Origin: an uncultured Bacteroidales bacterium
GTDB lineage: Bacteria > Bacteroidota > Bacteroidia > Bacteroidales > Muribaculaceae
Reading direction: 5' to 3'
NCBI GenBank assembly: GCA_902796035.1
Contig: CADBNR010000021.1
Span: forward strand, 1-60,108
Length of the DNA: 60,108 nt
Part shown: positions 16,692 to 25,753 of the stretch, one piece after another
Position numbering within the stretch: the stretch's first letter is position 1
Layout of the letters: each line of letters begins with the position of its first letter
Translations under genes and position numbers: made by a program
The notes under the pieces: generated by a model
What the model was told of the DNA's origin: nothing
Database searches by the model: none
Seen by the model: the letters and a program-made list of their open reading frames with translations, nothing else

Positions 16692-17195
16692 TAGGTGATT
16701 TAGTTTATTATTGTATTATGTTTCCAGTTCTGTAGTTGTTGCATATTTACGTTCGTTTCTATCGTCGAAGCGGTCTGGGGCACTTCATTCGGCCGTAAAT
16801 ATTCTGCGGTCGTGAGTTTTTCATCCGGCTAATGACGCCTTATGAGTTTTTCACGGTTGCAAAGTTACATACTGCCGTCCGTAATTTATAATACTATTTT
16901 GACATTTATTGTTTAACTTAATTTAAATTGGATTTTACTGCTGCAATCCGGCCTGTCATGCGTCTTCGCTGTATTTTATCTATAATTATTATTCTGTTAT
17001 TTATAATGCGGGATCGACAATTGTTGATGCAGAGTCACGGATTCGTTAATTTCTATCGCTATTTTCTATCGTTAATGTTATTATTTTTGTAATTTTGCTA
17101 TCATTCCGGCTTGTATTTGTGTCTTTTTGTCAATCTGAGATGGTGGTTTTTACTCATTATTGTGTGCATTTCGTTTCATTTTGCTGCAAATATAA
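16692..17195. other. AT-rich intergenic region upstream of susC
   Basis: No gene seen in about 500 bp. It holds the susC -7 box (16860-16867) and three copies of TTTCTATCG (16756-16764, 17050-17058, 17063-17071), the last two in direct repeat 13 bp apart. These may be regulator sites; that is a guess. Confidence 0.5.
16860..16867 (-). promoter_or_regulatory. susC operon -7 element
   Basis: CAAAGTTA on the plus strand reads TAACTTTG on the minus strand, a perfect Bacteroidota -7 box, about 168 bp upstream of the susC ATG. No TTTG occurs at the -33 distance, which fits a promoter that needs an activator. Confidence 0.6.
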
Positions 17196-17227
17196 TATAA
17201 AAATGGCGACCCGCATATAGGCCGCCA
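17196..17227 (-). terminator. Probable terminator of the HdeD-like gene
   Basis: TGGCG (17204-17208) pairs with CGCCA (17223-17227), with two more G-C pairs inside; on the minus strand it is followed by TTTTTATATTATATT. A short stem, so only moderately convincing. Confidence 0.5.
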
Positions 17228-17262
17228 CCTTATTTATACTATTTTAGCAGAAATTAAGGACC

Positions 17263-17838
17263 TTAAAGGATTCCACCCGTGAACTTGCCTAAGCGTTTCA
17301 TGGCGAACGAGAAGCAGATACGGTATATGCCGTAAGTCAGCAGCGAGATGCCCAGCCATACCCATTCGATGTAGAGGCTTTCCACGGGATTCACCAGGAA
17401 TATCATCGAGAAACCGATGGTACAGAACAGCATCACGATCATCCATACCACCCACCATGGATTATACTTGATCATCATGCAACTCTCCACCACGCCGTCG
17501 ATGGCCACGACCAGAATCCATATTCCTATTATATACATGAATGTGATGACCAACTCCGGTATCGGTATGCAGAACATCCAGATGCCGCACAAAAGTTCAA
17601 GGATTCCAAGGAACAGGCTCCATCCCCATTGCGAATAGAGACCGCTCACCGAGAACGCGAATGTGAAGTTCAGCACGCCGGCCGCACACATACATGCCGC
17701 GAACACATACGCCAGAATCGGCAGCGACTGCGAGGGATCGCACAGACACCAGATTCCGAAACCTATCGCCAATAAACCCGTGAACATGGGTATCCACCAA
17801 TAGCGGCTCACGAGACCCTTTTCTGTAATTCTTGCCAT
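17263..17838 (-). CDS. HdeD/DUF308-family inner-membrane protein
   Basis: A 191-aa protein with six predicted membrane spans in two repeats of three (for example WIPMFTGLLAIGFGIWCL, LPILAYVFAACMCAAGVLNF, WSLFLGILELLCGIWMF, LVITFMYIIGIWILVVAIDG). This is the HdeD/DUF308 pattern, associated with acid and stress resistance in enterobacteria; the biochemical role is not established. ATG 17838 (MARITEKG) is preferred to an upstream start that would add a polar, unrelated 15 residues. It is divergent from clpB, and the 220-bp gap carries an 8-bp palindrome over its -33 region, which suggests regulation. The stop codon lies inside TTAAGGACC TTAAAGGAT, two units resembling the period-9 repeat seen elsewhere in the window. 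Confidence 0.8.
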   Translation of the reverse strand: MARITEKGLVSRYWWIPMFTGLLAIGFGIWCLCDPSQSLPILAYVFAACMCAAGVLNFTFAFSVSGLYSQWGWSLFLGILELLCGIWMFCIPIPELVITFMYIIGIWILVVAIDGVVESCMMIKYNPWWVVWMIVMLFCTIGFSMIFLVNPVESLYIEWVWLGISLLTYGIYRICFSFAMKRLGKFTGGIL

Positions 17839-17890
17839 AATGATATGATTTTTATAGTATTTAGTATTCTGCTGTTTTAACAATCGGTAA

Positions 17891-17898
17891 CAAATATA
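17891..17898 (-). promoter_or_regulatory. -7 element of the HdeD-like gene
   Basis: CAAATATA reads TATATTTG on the minus strand (TAnnTTTG), about 53 bp upstream of the ATG. There is no TTTG at the -33 position, which is instead occupied by the palindrome at 17912-17934. Confidence 0.5.
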
Positions 17899-17911
17899 AG
17901 TTCGGACAAAT

Positions 17912-17934
17912 AATTATGGACTAATCCCATAATT
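17912..17934. promoter_or_regulatory. Operator-like palindrome between hdeD-like gene and clpB
   Basis: AATTATGG (17912-17919), 7 nt, CCATAATT (17927-17934): a perfect 8-bp inverted repeat centred about 39 bp upstream of the predicted hdeD-like start site, an activator-like position. No named factor is assigned. Confidence 0.5.
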
Positions 17935-17957
17935 CCCACTACTCTCTTCAAAACTTA

Positions 17958-17972
17958 TGGCACGGAATTTGT
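17958..17972 (+). promoter_or_regulatory. Sigma-54-like -24/-12 element upstream of clpB
   Basis: TGGCACGGAATTTGT matches TGGCAC-N5-TTGC except for T in place of the final C of the -12 GC. It lies ~90 bp before clpB. A TAGATTTG (-7-like) at 17983-17990 is an alternative but lacks a -33 box. Uncertain. Confidence 0.3.
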
Positions 17973-18059
17973 GTTATAAAATTAGATTTGAAATTAGTTA
18001 AATTTAGTAAATCCAAATCAGTACTATAAACACATCATTGATCATTAATCTCTCACTAT

Positions 18060-20660
18060 ATGAATTTCAACAATTTTACGATTAAGTCGCAGGAAGTGGT
18101 TCAGAAGGCGATAGATTACGCCAAGGCGTCGGGCCAGCAGATGATTGAGCCGGAACATATACTGAAGGCCATCATTTCGGAGTCGGAGCCTATCGTGAAC
18201 TTTATCTTCCAGAAGACGGGTGCCTCCCTGGCATCGGTCAAGAGCGCTCTGGACACCGCGATAGCCGCTTTGCCAAAAGTGTCAGGCGGTGACGTGGCTT
18301 TGTCACGTGAGTCAAACGAGGCTTTGCAGAAAGCCGTGGATTATTCGAAGAAGAACGGTGACGAGTACGTGTCGGTGGAGGCCATGCTGATGGGCATACT
18401 CCAGACGCGCTGCAAGGCATCGCAGATACTTAAGGACGCCGGTCTGACCGAAAAGGAACTGCAGGCCGCCATCCAGGAATTGCGCAAGGGCAACAAGGTG
18501 AAGGACCAGAGCGCCGAGGAGACATACCAGGCCCTGAGCAAATATGCCATCAACCTGAACGACCGTGCGCGCAACGGTAAGCTCGACCCGGTCATAGGCC
18601 GCGACGAGGAGATACGCCGCGTGCTTCAGATCCTGTCACGACGCACCAAGAACAACCCCATGCTGGTCGGCGAGCCGGGTACCGGCAAGACGGCAATCGC
18701 CGAGGGTCTGGCAATGCGTATAGTGCGCGGCGACGTTCCGGAGAACCTGAAGTCGAAACAAATCTATTCACTCGACATGGGTGCCCTCGTTGCAGGTGCC
18801 AAATATAAAGGTGAATTCGAGGAGCGACTTAAAGCCATCGTGAACGAGGTGTCGGGTTCGGACGGTGAGATAATCCTGTTCATCGACGAGATCCACACCT
18901 TGGTGGGTGCCGGCAAGGGCGAGGGTGCCATGGACGCAGCGAACATCCTGAAACCGGCCCTGGCCCGCGGCGAGCTCCGTTCCATCGGAGCTACCACCCT
19001 GGACGAGTACCAGAAATATTTCGAGAAAGACAAGGCTCTGGAGCGCCGTTTCCAGAAGGTGATGGTGGACGAGCCGGACGAGCTGTCGGCCATCTCGATT
19101 CTGCGCGGTCTGAAGGAGCGTTACGAGAACCACCACAAGGTTCGCATCAAGGACGAGGCCATCATAGCTGCCGTACAGCTGTCGATGCGCTATATCACCG
19201 ACCGTTTCCTGCCGGACAAGGCCATTGACCTGATAGACGAGGCGGCATCCAAACTGCGTCTGGAAATGGACTCCCAGCCGCAGGCACTGGACGAGGCATC
19301 GCGCAAGATAAAGCAGCTTGAGATTGAGCGCGAGGCTATCAAGCGCGAGGGCGACGACTACAAGCTGAAGGAGATAGACGAAGACCTGGCAAACCTGCGC
19401 GACACCGAGAAATCGCTGCGCGCCAAATGGCAGGCCGAGAAGAACGAGATCAACAAGATACAGCAGAACAAGATTGACATCGAGCAGCTGAACTACGAGG
19501 CCGAGAAGGCGGAACGCGAGGGCGACTATGCCAAGGTGGCCGAGATCCGTTACAGCCGCATCAAGCAGAAACAGGACGAGAACGCCGCCATTCAGGCACG
19601 GCTGAAGGAACTGCAGGGCGAAGGCGCCATGATCAAGGAGGAAGTGGACGCCGAGGACATCGCCGAGGTAGTAAGCCGCTGGACAGGCATTCCCGTCAAG
19701 AAGATGGCGCAGAGCGAGAAAGAGAAGCTGCTGCACTTAGAGGAGGAACTGCACAAACGTGTGGTAGGTCAGGAGGACGCCATACGCGCCGTGTCGGACG
19801 CCGTACGCCGCAGCCGTGCCGGTCTGAACGACCCCAGACGCCCCATCGGCTCGTTCATATTCCTCGGCACTACCGGTGTAGGAAAGACCGAACTTGCCAA
19901 GGCGTTGGCTGAATACCTGTTCGATGACGAGGACATGATGACCCGTATCGATATGTCGGAGTATATGGAGAAGCACTCAGTGAGCCGACTGGTCGGAGCG
20001 CCTCCGGGATACGTGGGTTACGAGGAGGGAGGCCAGCTTACCGAAGCTGTTCGACGCAAACCCTACTCCGTGGTGCTGTTCGACGAAATCGAGAAGGCCA
20101 ATCCCGATGTGTTCAACATCCTGTTGCAGGTATTGGACGACGGCCGTCTGACCGACAACAAGGGACGCTTCATCAACTTCAAGAATACCATCATCATCAT
20201 GACGTCCAACATGGGTTCGGACATAATACGTCAGAACTTCGAGGGCTTCAACGACAAGAAGGAGGACGAGAAGCAAGACATCATATCGCGCACCAAGCAG
20301 GATGTGATGGACCGTCTGAAACAGATAATCCGTCCGGAGTTCCTGAACCGTATCGACGAGACGGTGATGTTCACCCCTCTGAGCAAGAAGGAAATCTTAG
20401 AGATTGTGGAATTGCAGGTGCGCAGCGTGAAGAAGATGCTTCAGACCAACGGCATAACCCTGGAGGTTACGCCTGCGGCGCTCGACCTGCTGGCCGAGGA
20501 CGGCTACGATCCCGAGTTCGGCGCGCGTCCCGTGAAGAGGACTATCCAGCGCCTGGTGCTGAACCAGCTGTCGAAAGACATCCTGGCGCAGAAGGTAGAC
20601 CGCGAGCACCCCATCACTATCGACGTCCGCGACGGCGAGCTGGTGTTCGTGAACAAGTAG
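18060..20660 (+). CDS. clpB: Protein disaggregase ClpB (Hsp100)
   Basis: A full-length ClpB of 866 aa. Clp N-terminal repeats occupy residues 1-145; NBD1 has Walker A GEPGTGKT at 204-211 and Walker [15 protein letters not shown]; the coiled-coil middle domain runs from about 400 to 530 ([20 protein letters not shown]); NBD2 has GTTGVGKT near 603-610 with [10 protein letters not shown]. The C-terminus ([21 protein letters not shown]) is typical. With DnaK it extracts and refolds aggregated protein using ATP. The M domain separates it from ClpA/ClpC. It stands alone on the plus strand and ends against a convergent operon, with a long period-9 inverted hairpin between. Regulation may involve the sigma-54-like site or the shared palindrome upstream. 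Confidence 0.98.
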   Translation: MNFNNFTIKSQEVVQKAIDYAKASGQQMIEPEHILKAIISESEPIVNFIFQKTGASLASVKSALDTAIAALPKVSGGDVALSRESNEALQKAVDYSKKNGDEYVSVEAMLMGILQTRCKASQILKDAGLTEKELQAAIQELRKGNKVKDQSAEETYQALSKYAINLNDRARNGKLDPVIGRDEEIRRVLQILSRRTKNNPMLVGEPGTGKTAIAEGLAMRIVRGDVPENLKSKQIYSLDMGALVAGAKYKGEFEERLKAIVNEVSGSDGEIILFIDEIHTLVGAGKGEGAMDAANILKPALARGELRSIGATTLDEYQKYFEKDKALERRFQKVMVDEPDELSAISILRGLKERYENHHKVRIKDEAIIAAVQLSMRYITDRFLPDKAIDLIDEAASKLRLEMDSQPQALDEASRKIKQLEIEREAIKREGDDYKLKEIDEDLANLRDTEKSLRAKWQAEKNEINKIQQNKIDIEQLNYEAEKAEREGDYAKVAEIRYSRIKQKQDENAAIQARLKELQGEGAMIKEEVDAEDIAEVVSRWTGIPVKKMAQSEKEKLLHLEEELHKRVVGQEDAIRAVSDAVRRSRAGLNDPRRPIGSFIFLGTTGVGKTELAKALAEYLFDDEDMMTRIDMSEYMEKHSVSRLVGAPPGYVGYEEGGQLTEAVRRKPYSVVLFDEIEKANPDVFNILLQVLDDGRLTDNKGRFINFKNTIIIMTSNMGSDIIRQNFEGFNDKKEDEKQDIISRTKQDVMDRLKQIIRPEFLNRIDETVMFTPLSKKEILEIVELQVRSVKKMLQTNGITLEVTPAALDLLAEDGYDPEFGARPVKRTIQRLVLNQLSKDILAQKVDREHPITIDVRDGELVFVNK

Positions 20661-20668
20661 CCTGAGAG

Positions 20669-20752
20669 TTAAGGACTTTAAGGACTTTAAGGACCTTAAG
20701 GACTCTAATGTCCTTAAGGTCTTTAAGGTCTTTAAGGTCTTTAAGGTCTTTA
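20669..20752. terminator. Period-9 inverted tandem array acting as bidirectional terminator
   Basis: Four 9-bp units TTAAGGACT/C (20669-20704), a 6-nt spacer, then four units TCCTTAAGG/TCTTTAAGG (20711-20746) in inverse orientation. The arms fold into a stem of about 35 bp including G-T pairs, between convergent clpB and the operon ending at 20767. Termination is inferred from position and structure. Confidence 0.7.
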
Positions 20753-20766
20753 GCAGTTATTGCCCG

Positions 20767-21525
20767 TCAGTTGTGGATGTCGCCGGAGCCTTGAATTATC
20801 TTCGAGACCTTGGTGGCCTTAAGGCCGCGGGCGTTGATGCAGCCGGAGCCCTGGCACATCAGGCTGGCGTTGGTGCACGAACCCGCCAAGGTTATGTCGC
20901 CCGAGCCCATCACCACAGCCCGCAACGTCGTGGTATTTACGAGATTGATGTTCAGATCGCCCGAACCCATCACATTAGCTTCGACTGATCGGGAATTCAT
21001 CTTTCGTACCTGGATATCGCCTGAACCACCGACATTCATCTTACCCGATGACGAGGCTTCTGCACTGCCGACAACCAGATCGCCGGATCCGAAAACACCT
21101 AACGTCACGACAGATGCCTTGACGGAACCGGCAGTTATATCTCCTGAGCCAAATAACATCAATGACAGGTTTGTGCCTGTAAACTTATCTACCTCGGCAT
21201 CGCCCGAGCCATACAGCATGATGCTTTCTACCTTATTGCCGTATACCTTGATCTTGGCCGGCTCCTTTTCATAACTTTTCTCGCTGGCATGAATCATCAG
21301 ATTGTCGCCCGACGACATGAGCATGATGCTTTCGCGCGCCTGCTTCGACCCTATGATTTCCACTCGAGGCGAGCCGGGGAGATATTCCAGGTCTGACGAG
21401 GTATAGTTCATCACCTTGGTAAATTCTTCGCCACGGAAACGCGTAAGGGTGCCGGCAGGCTCCTTTGCTCCCGCTATGGCCGCACACATGGCGACGGTTA
21501 TTATCGATATTATGGTTCTTTTCAT
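20767..21525 (-). CDS. Secreted GIN/DUF2807-type beta-repeat protein
   Basis: 252 aa with a signal peptide (MKRTIISIITVAMCAAIAGA). From residue ~70 onwards about eight repeats of ~20 residues each contain a GSGD (or SSGD, GSGC) turn: MLYGSGDAEV, MLFGSGDITA, GVFGSGDLVV, NVGGSGDIQV, NVMGSGDLNI, VVMGSGDITL, ending IIQGSGDIHN. This is the GIN/DUF2807 fold, a beta-solenoid of unknown function in secreted Bacteroidota proteins. It is the last gene of the operon with the ECF sigma factor, so it may be part of the envelope-stress output. No lipobox, so probably periplasmic or secreted. It is not an autotransporter: no barrel domain follows. Confidence 0.8.
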   Translation of the reverse strand: MKRTIISIITVAMCAAIAGAKEPAGTLTRFRGEEFTKVMNYTSSDLEYLPGSPRVEIIGSKQARESIMLMSSGDNLMIHASEKSYEKEPAKIKVYGNKVESIMLYGSGDAEVDKFTGTNLSLMLFGSGDITAGSVKASVVTLGVFGSGDLVVGSAEASSSGKMNVGGSGDIQVRKMNSRSVEANVMGSGDLNINLVNTTTLRAVVMGSGDITLAGSCTNASLMCQGSGCINARGLKATKVSKIIQGSGDIHN

Positions 21526-21543
21526 CGTTATTCGCTCTTATTC

Positions 21544-22059
21544 TTATTCATCTTCATCTGTTTCATCATAATCCTCGTATTTCGACTTGGTTCTTACGAG
21601 GCCTTTATTCCAGTTTATCACCGACACCTCCGCGACATTAGGCGCATCAGAGTTCCAGATCACCATCTGCGTTATCTTGTTGCCGTCGTCGGTAAATTTT
21701 TCGTATACCGCATACTCCTGAACGCCCTGACGGGTGCGCATCATTACTTCTACGCTCGGATTATCCTTCAGATACTGCTTAAGTATCTTCTTAGCCATCG
21801 CCACACTCTTTTCCGAATAGCACTGATAGGAATAGAACGACGAGAATCCCTTGTCCAGACGTATGGAATGCTGTCCCGATGAACTGGCCCATAACTTCTT
21901 GTTGTGCGCGAAACGTCCCGAAACGTATGTGCTTTCGACATTGTCCACTCCGGCCAGTTCGGCAAAGATGTCCTGCGCCGACACATTACCGTATAGTAAT
22001 GTCATCATTGCTGCCGCAAGCATGACACGCATACCGTATTTTATTGATTTATGCTTCAT
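21544..22059 (-). CDS. Secreted protein of unknown function in ECF sigma operon
   Basis: 171 aa with a signal peptide (VMLAAAMMTLLYGNVSA, then Q). The mature part is an alpha/beta domain: DIFAELAGVDNVESTYVSGRF near the start, YSYQCYSEKSVAMAKKILKQYL in the middle, then VIWNSDAPNVAEVSVINWNKG and an acidic tail (EDYDETDEDE). The DNVESTYVS opening resembles small secreted proteins next to ECF sigma genes in other Bacteroidales (DUF4252/DUF6108-like), but I cannot assign the family securely. It sits 18 bp before the DUF2807 gene and 25 bp after the anti-sigma candidate, so it belongs to the same transcript. Confidence 0.65.
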   Translation of the reverse strand: MKHKSIKYGMRVMLAAAMMTLLYGNVSAQDIFAELAGVDNVESTYVSGRFAHNKKLWASSSGQHSIRLDKGFSSFYSYQCYSEKSVAMAKKILKQYLKDNPSVEVMMRTRQGVQEYAVYEKFTDDGNKITQMVIWNSDAPNVAEVSVINWNKGLVRTKSKYEDYDETDEDE

Positions 22060-22084
22060 TATATTTATATTGCTTTAAGTGTTT

Positions 22085-22852
22085 TTATAGGTCATAAATG
22101 TCGTTCACTTCCATTTCGTAACGCGCTCTGACATCGCTGATTCTGAAGTTTTCCTCTGTCATCCCGCTTTCAAGCCTGACGAATACGGTGCTCAGAATGG
22201 CATCGGCCTCGCGTTCGTCGGTTACGACATGGTAATTGGCTGCCACCAGGCGTTCTTCCTCCTCCTCTGAAAGATACAGATCGTCGTCGCTGTCTGTCTC
22301 TACCGGCTTACACTTCACGGCATGGCGCGAGGCTTTCTTTTGAGCCGAAGCCAACTTCCGCGATTCCTTTTCAACCGCAGGAGCGACCGCCCGAGGCAGT
22401 TCCGGCGTCATAAACAGCATTGTGTCGGTCGAGGCTCGTCTGGCATCCGGCGTTTCGCTTACAGCCATTCCTGCCTTATCTCCGATCATAGCCTTATCGC
22501 TTGACTTCAGGAAAGGTATCGTCAATATCACAGCCATACATGCTGCGGCGGCACAGGCTGTCATAGCGCGTCTGCGCCAGCCGAAGCCCTTGCGTCGCTC
22601 TACCCTTTCTCCGGCCATTTCCGCCTCAAGGGCTGCGGTTATGCGTTCGGATACCTCAACAGGCATTTCGGCATAATCCTCCCCCGCCTCAGCCATGGCA
22701 CGGAACATCTCACGCTCCATCTCCAGGTCTGCGGGCAGCTCCCTGTCTGTGGCGAAGAAATCCGCAAGCCGCTGCTGCTCGGCGGGAGTCGTATTACCGT
22801 CGTACCATCGGTTCAGTATTTCGCGTATGTCGTTGTATTCGTTCATAGTCAT
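22085..22852 (-). CDS. Candidate anti-sigma factor (membrane-spanning)
   Basis: 255 aa: an N-terminal cytoplasmic part of ~90 residues (NDIREILNRWYDGNTTPAEQQRLADFF, typical of Bacteroidota anti-sigma starts), one membrane span at about 92-112 (AMTACAAAACMAVILTIPFL) preceded by RRKGFGWRRR, then a periplasmic tail of ~140 residues with basic and acidic runs. Its start overlaps the stop of the ECF sigma gene by 4 bp (ATGA), the usual sigma/anti-sigma coupling. No HxxxCxxC zinc anti-sigma motif was seen, so it is not of the ZAS type. The periplasmic tail may sense the signal or contact the secreted operon proteins. Function is inferred from layout, not a clear domain match. Confidence 0.75.
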   Translation of the reverse strand: MTMNEYNDIREILNRWYDGNTTPAEQQRLADFFATDRELPADLEMEREMFRAMAEAGEDYAEMPVEVSERITAALEAEMAGERVERRKGFGWRRRAMTACAAAACMAVILTIPFLKSSDKAMIGDKAGMAVSETPDARRASTDTMLFMTPELPRAVAPAVEKESRKLASAQKKASRHAVKCKPVETDSDDDLYLSEEEEERLVAANYHVVTDEREADAILSTVFVRLESGMTEENFRISDVRARYEMEVNDIYDL

Positions 22853-23352
22853 GAGGAAAGATTGTTATCATTCATCAGTTCCCGGAGCCTTCGTCGTCCG
22901 CGCGACAGTAACTGCCTCACATTCGCTTCCGTCATTCCGGTGGCTTCGGCTATCTCCGCGTTGTCAAGGCCTCCGAAGCTGCTCAGCCTTACAACCTTGC
23001 TTTGTCCCGCAGGCAGGGAATCGATCAGGACCTCAATCCTGTGCCGTGTGTCGCGGTATTCGGTCGATGCCCTTTCTTCCGGAGCCTTGAATTCGGCTAC
23101 CTCATCGAGCGTTACCTCCGGTTTCCGTCGCCGCATCATCGTGATGCACTCCCTGCGCAGGGTTGAAAGGGAATACATCCTCAACGCGCCGTCATCGTCC
23201 GGAATATCGACACGATGCCGCCACAGTTTGATCTGTGTTTCCTGCACAACATCGGCGGCATCGTCGGGCGGCAAACCCATCTTCAGCGCCAAACCATACA
23301 TCAATCGCTGAAGCGGCAGTACCCGTTGTCGAAATTCCTTCTCGGTCATCAT
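22849..23352 (-). CDS. ECF-family RNA polymerase sigma factor
   Basis: 167 aa with both ECF regions: sigma-2 (LMYGLALKMGLPPDDAADVVQETQIKLWR) and sigma-4 with a helix-turn-helix (SLPAGQSKVVRLSSFGGLDNAEIAEATGMTEANVRQLLSRGRRRLRELM). The spacing and GMTEANVRQLLSRGRRRL recognition helix are standard. The gene is 20 bp downstream of the outer-membrane barrel gene and overlaps the anti-sigma gene. A TGTCACA-N16-CGTC element ahead of the operon looks like its own target, suggesting positive autoregulation released by an envelope signal. Confidence 0.93.
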   Translation of the reverse strand: MMTEKEFRQRVLPLQRLMYGLALKMGLPPDDAADVVQETQIKLWRHRVDIPDDDGALRMYSLSTLRRECITMMRRRKPEVTLDEVAEFKAPEERASTEYRDTRHRIEVLIDSLPAGQSKVVRLSSFGGLDNAEIAEATGMTEANVRQLLSRGRRRLRELMNDNNLSS

Positions 23353-23372
23353 TATAATGACGAGTGATAAGG

Positions 23373-25652
23373 TTACTTTCCAGCGCCCTGGCTGGCGCCC
23401 TGCCCACCGTCATTGGATTCTTTCTCTATGTTGGCTGCCGTCTTCTTCACGCTTGCCTTCAGACCGCCGAACTTGTACGAAATGTTAAGTCCCACGTTCC
23501 ACTGGCTGTAACGGTTGTGACTGGTGAACCGTACAGTTTCGTCCGACTGAGTATAACCGTTGGTGCGGTGCGTCGGGAGGAAATTTCCGGCATTCACACT
23601 GATATTCAGGGCGTCGTCTTTCAGGAAGGCACGACTTGCGCCTATGCCGTAATAATATCCGTTCTGACTGCCTCTGCTCTGCAGGTCTATCCAGGGCGTA
23701 TAGAAACCGCCGTATGCGCTGAGACGCACTTTGCACGGCAACTTATAATTGATATTTGTGTTGCCGTAAAACTGCCATCCGCATCTTTTAGCCTTGAGCA
23801 TATCGGAATTGGCCATCATGTGCGTGTAGGAGGTAGAGACATAGACCGACCAGCGCAGGTCAGGTATTATATTCCAGTCGCCGTTAAGGTCAAGACTTAC
23901 CGTATGGGATTTGCCTATATTGGCGTAAGTGCTGTTCATGACGTTGTCTTTCATGAAGATAATGTCATTGACCATATTGTCCACATATCGGTAATTGATC
24001 TTCGCACCGCCGGTTATCTTACTGCCGTCGTAATTGGAATAAGCCAGCGACACGTTATGTCCCTTCTCACTCTTCAGGTCAGGATTACCGTACGAAATCT
24101 GGCCGGGAGTCATCACGTTGACGTATGGATTGAGTCTCCACAGACTTGGACGCGAGATACGCATCTGGTAAGCGGCGCGCAGGCTTGATCCCTGCGTGAT
24201 GTTATAGCTTACGGCGGCATTCGGCACCACGTCGTTGAGGCGTGTGGTGAAATCGGGATACTCCCCTATCTTGTACTTCAGGCCCATGCGTGTATGCTCG
24301 TAACGCAATCCGGTCTTGAGATTCCATTTGTCGAAAGTGCCGGACCATGAAGCGTAAGCAGCGTATATATCCTTGAACTGACTTAGCTTCACGCGCAAGG
24401 ACTCGTTCATGACGGCATCGTCGGGACCCGTACCGAAATAAGGCCTGGTATCGGCGTCAGTAGGATTGAGATTCATCTTGGCACCGGCCTCGATCAGATT
24501 ATGTTTGTTCAGCCTGTTGGAATAATCAATCTGGAACACATGCGTGCCGTAATTGTTGAGTTCGTTGCTGCGCGACCATGGCGCTTCCGTGATCTCGCCT
24601 TCGATGGCTTCGGTAACATAATCGTTAAAGTGATTGTTATGACCTAAGTCATATTCGTACGAGGCCACGAGCGTGTGGTCCTCGCGTCCGAAAGTATGCT
24701 GATAGGAAGCCGAGAAACCGAATCCGTTGTAACGTCCGCGGTTCCGGCCGTTGCGGTTCATATTCCAAAGCACCGACATGTCGTTACCGAACATGGTGCG
24801 ATTCTCCCGGCTGTCGTTTCCCCAGCTGTTGAAGCTGTAATATCCGGACAATGTAAACAGATTGAGCGAATCCGGTTCCCAGGACATATTGAAGTTGGCT
24901 CCCACATAGTCCCAGCCGCTCTTATATCTTGAATGGGTGCGCATCAGATGGTTGGGTCCTCCGGTCAGGTCCTCCTGCTCACGATCGCTGGTGCTCCAGC
25001 GTGGCCAGATGTTGCCGTTGTTATAGTTTACCGTAGCGTCCAGCATCACTTTGTTGGCCTTGAACCTTGAGTTGACGTATCCGCCCGCCTGCCATGCGTT
25101 CACCCAACCTGACAGCTGAGTCATGAAACCGCTCAGATTCTGCTTCCGGTCCGTGACAATGTTCAGGATTCCTCCCACGCCCTCGGCCTCGTACTTGGCT
25201 CCCGGCTCGGATATAACCTCTATCTTTTTGATCGACGACGCCGGTATGGATTTCAGCACGGTCTTAAGGTCGCCTTTCAGCATCGGGTCCTCGCGGTTGT
25301 TCATCAGTATCTTGAAGCTGGACTGCCCGTTGACCTTTACGTTGTCCTCGGCGTCCACCGTTACACCCGGCACTTTGCGCAGAATCTCGAGTATGTTGGA
25401 GCTGCCGGCTTCAGGATCCTCGGTCACGTTGTAGGTTAGTTTCGCGCCGTCGCTCTCCACCAATTTCTTCTGCTGCACTATCACGAAATCCTCAAGATCC
25501 GTATAGCCGGCCGCACCGACGGTGTCGGTTTCCGCCGTCGGTGCAGCCGTCATGGTGGTGTCGGCAGTCTCAACGACTGCCGATGCCGCATATATAGTAT
25601 TTAGGTATGAAATCAGGGTCAGTGCCGTAACGGCAATTGTCTTTAAGTTCAT
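23373..25652 (-). CDS. Outer-membrane beta-barrel / TonB-receptor-like protein in ECF operon
   Basis: 759 aa with a signal peptide (ALTLISYLNTIYA) and a plug-like domain (KLTYNVTEDPEAGSSNILEILRKVPGVTVDAEDNVKVNGQ, then IPASSIKKIEVISEPGAKYEAEGVGGILNIVT), followed by a large beta-barrel of the outer-membrane barrel family 3 type. The N-terminal carboxypeptidase-regulatory-like domain usual in this family is missing, so it is a short version. It heads the operon with sigma, anti-sigma and two secreted proteins, and its start lies only about 25 nt from an ECF-type promoter. It could import a ligand or signal to the anti-sigma. The gly/gln-rich C-terminal tail (NDGGQGASQGAGK) after the last strand is unusual for a barrel. 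Confidence 0.85.
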   Translation of the reverse strand: MNLKTIAVTALTLISYLNTIYAASAVVETADTTMTAAPTAETDTVGAAGYTDLEDFVIVQQKKLVESDGAKLTYNVTEDPEAGSSNILEILRKVPGVTVDAEDNVKVNGQSSFKILMNNREDPMLKGDLKTVLKSIPASSIKKIEVISEPGAKYEAEGVGGILNIVTDRKQNLSGFMTQLSGWVNAWQAGGYVNSRFKANKVMLDATVNYNNGNIWPRWSTSDREQEDLTGGPNHLMRTHSRYKSGWDYVGANFNMSWEPDSLNLFTLSGYYSFNSWGNDSRENRTMFGNDMSVLWNMNRNGRNRGRYNGFGFSASYQHTFGREDHTLVASYEYDLGHNNHFNDYVTEAIEGEITEAPWSRSNELNNYGTHVFQIDYSNRLNKHNLIEAGAKMNLNPTDADTRPYFGTGPDDAVMNESLRVKLSQFKDIYAAYASWSGTFDKWNLKTGLRYEHTRMGLKYKIGEYPDFTTRLNDVVPNAAVSYNITQGSSLRAAYQMRISRPSLWRLNPYVNVMTPGQISYGNPDLKSEKGHNVSLAYSNYDGSKITGGAKINYRYVDNMVNDIIFMKDNVMNSTYANIGKSHTVSLDLNGDWNIIPDLRWSVYVSTSYTHMMANSDMLKAKRCGWQFYGNTNINYKLPCKVRLSAYGGFYTPWIDLQSRGSQNGYYYGIGASRAFLKDDALNISVNAGNFLPTHRTNGYTQSDETVRFTSHNRYSQWNVGLNISYKFGGLKASVKKTAANIEKESNDGGQGASQGAGK

Positions 25653-25681
25653 TGTGGAATCAGTATTAATTACAATTATAG

Positions 25682-25708
25682 GACGCTACGACTGCCCGAT
25701 TTGTGACA
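25682..25708 (-). promoter_or_regulatory. ECF-type promoter TGTCACA-N16-CGTC
   Basis: On the minus strand TGTCACA (25708-25702) is followed after 16 nt by CGTC (25685-25682), a textbook ECF -35/-10 layout. No TAnnTTTG box is present in this 100-bp gap. The predicted start lies ~25 nt ahead of the barrel gene. Confidence 0.6.
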
Positions 25709-25753
25709 CTACTCTGAAAAATTTTACAGAATTCTCCCAATTCTCCCGCTACA

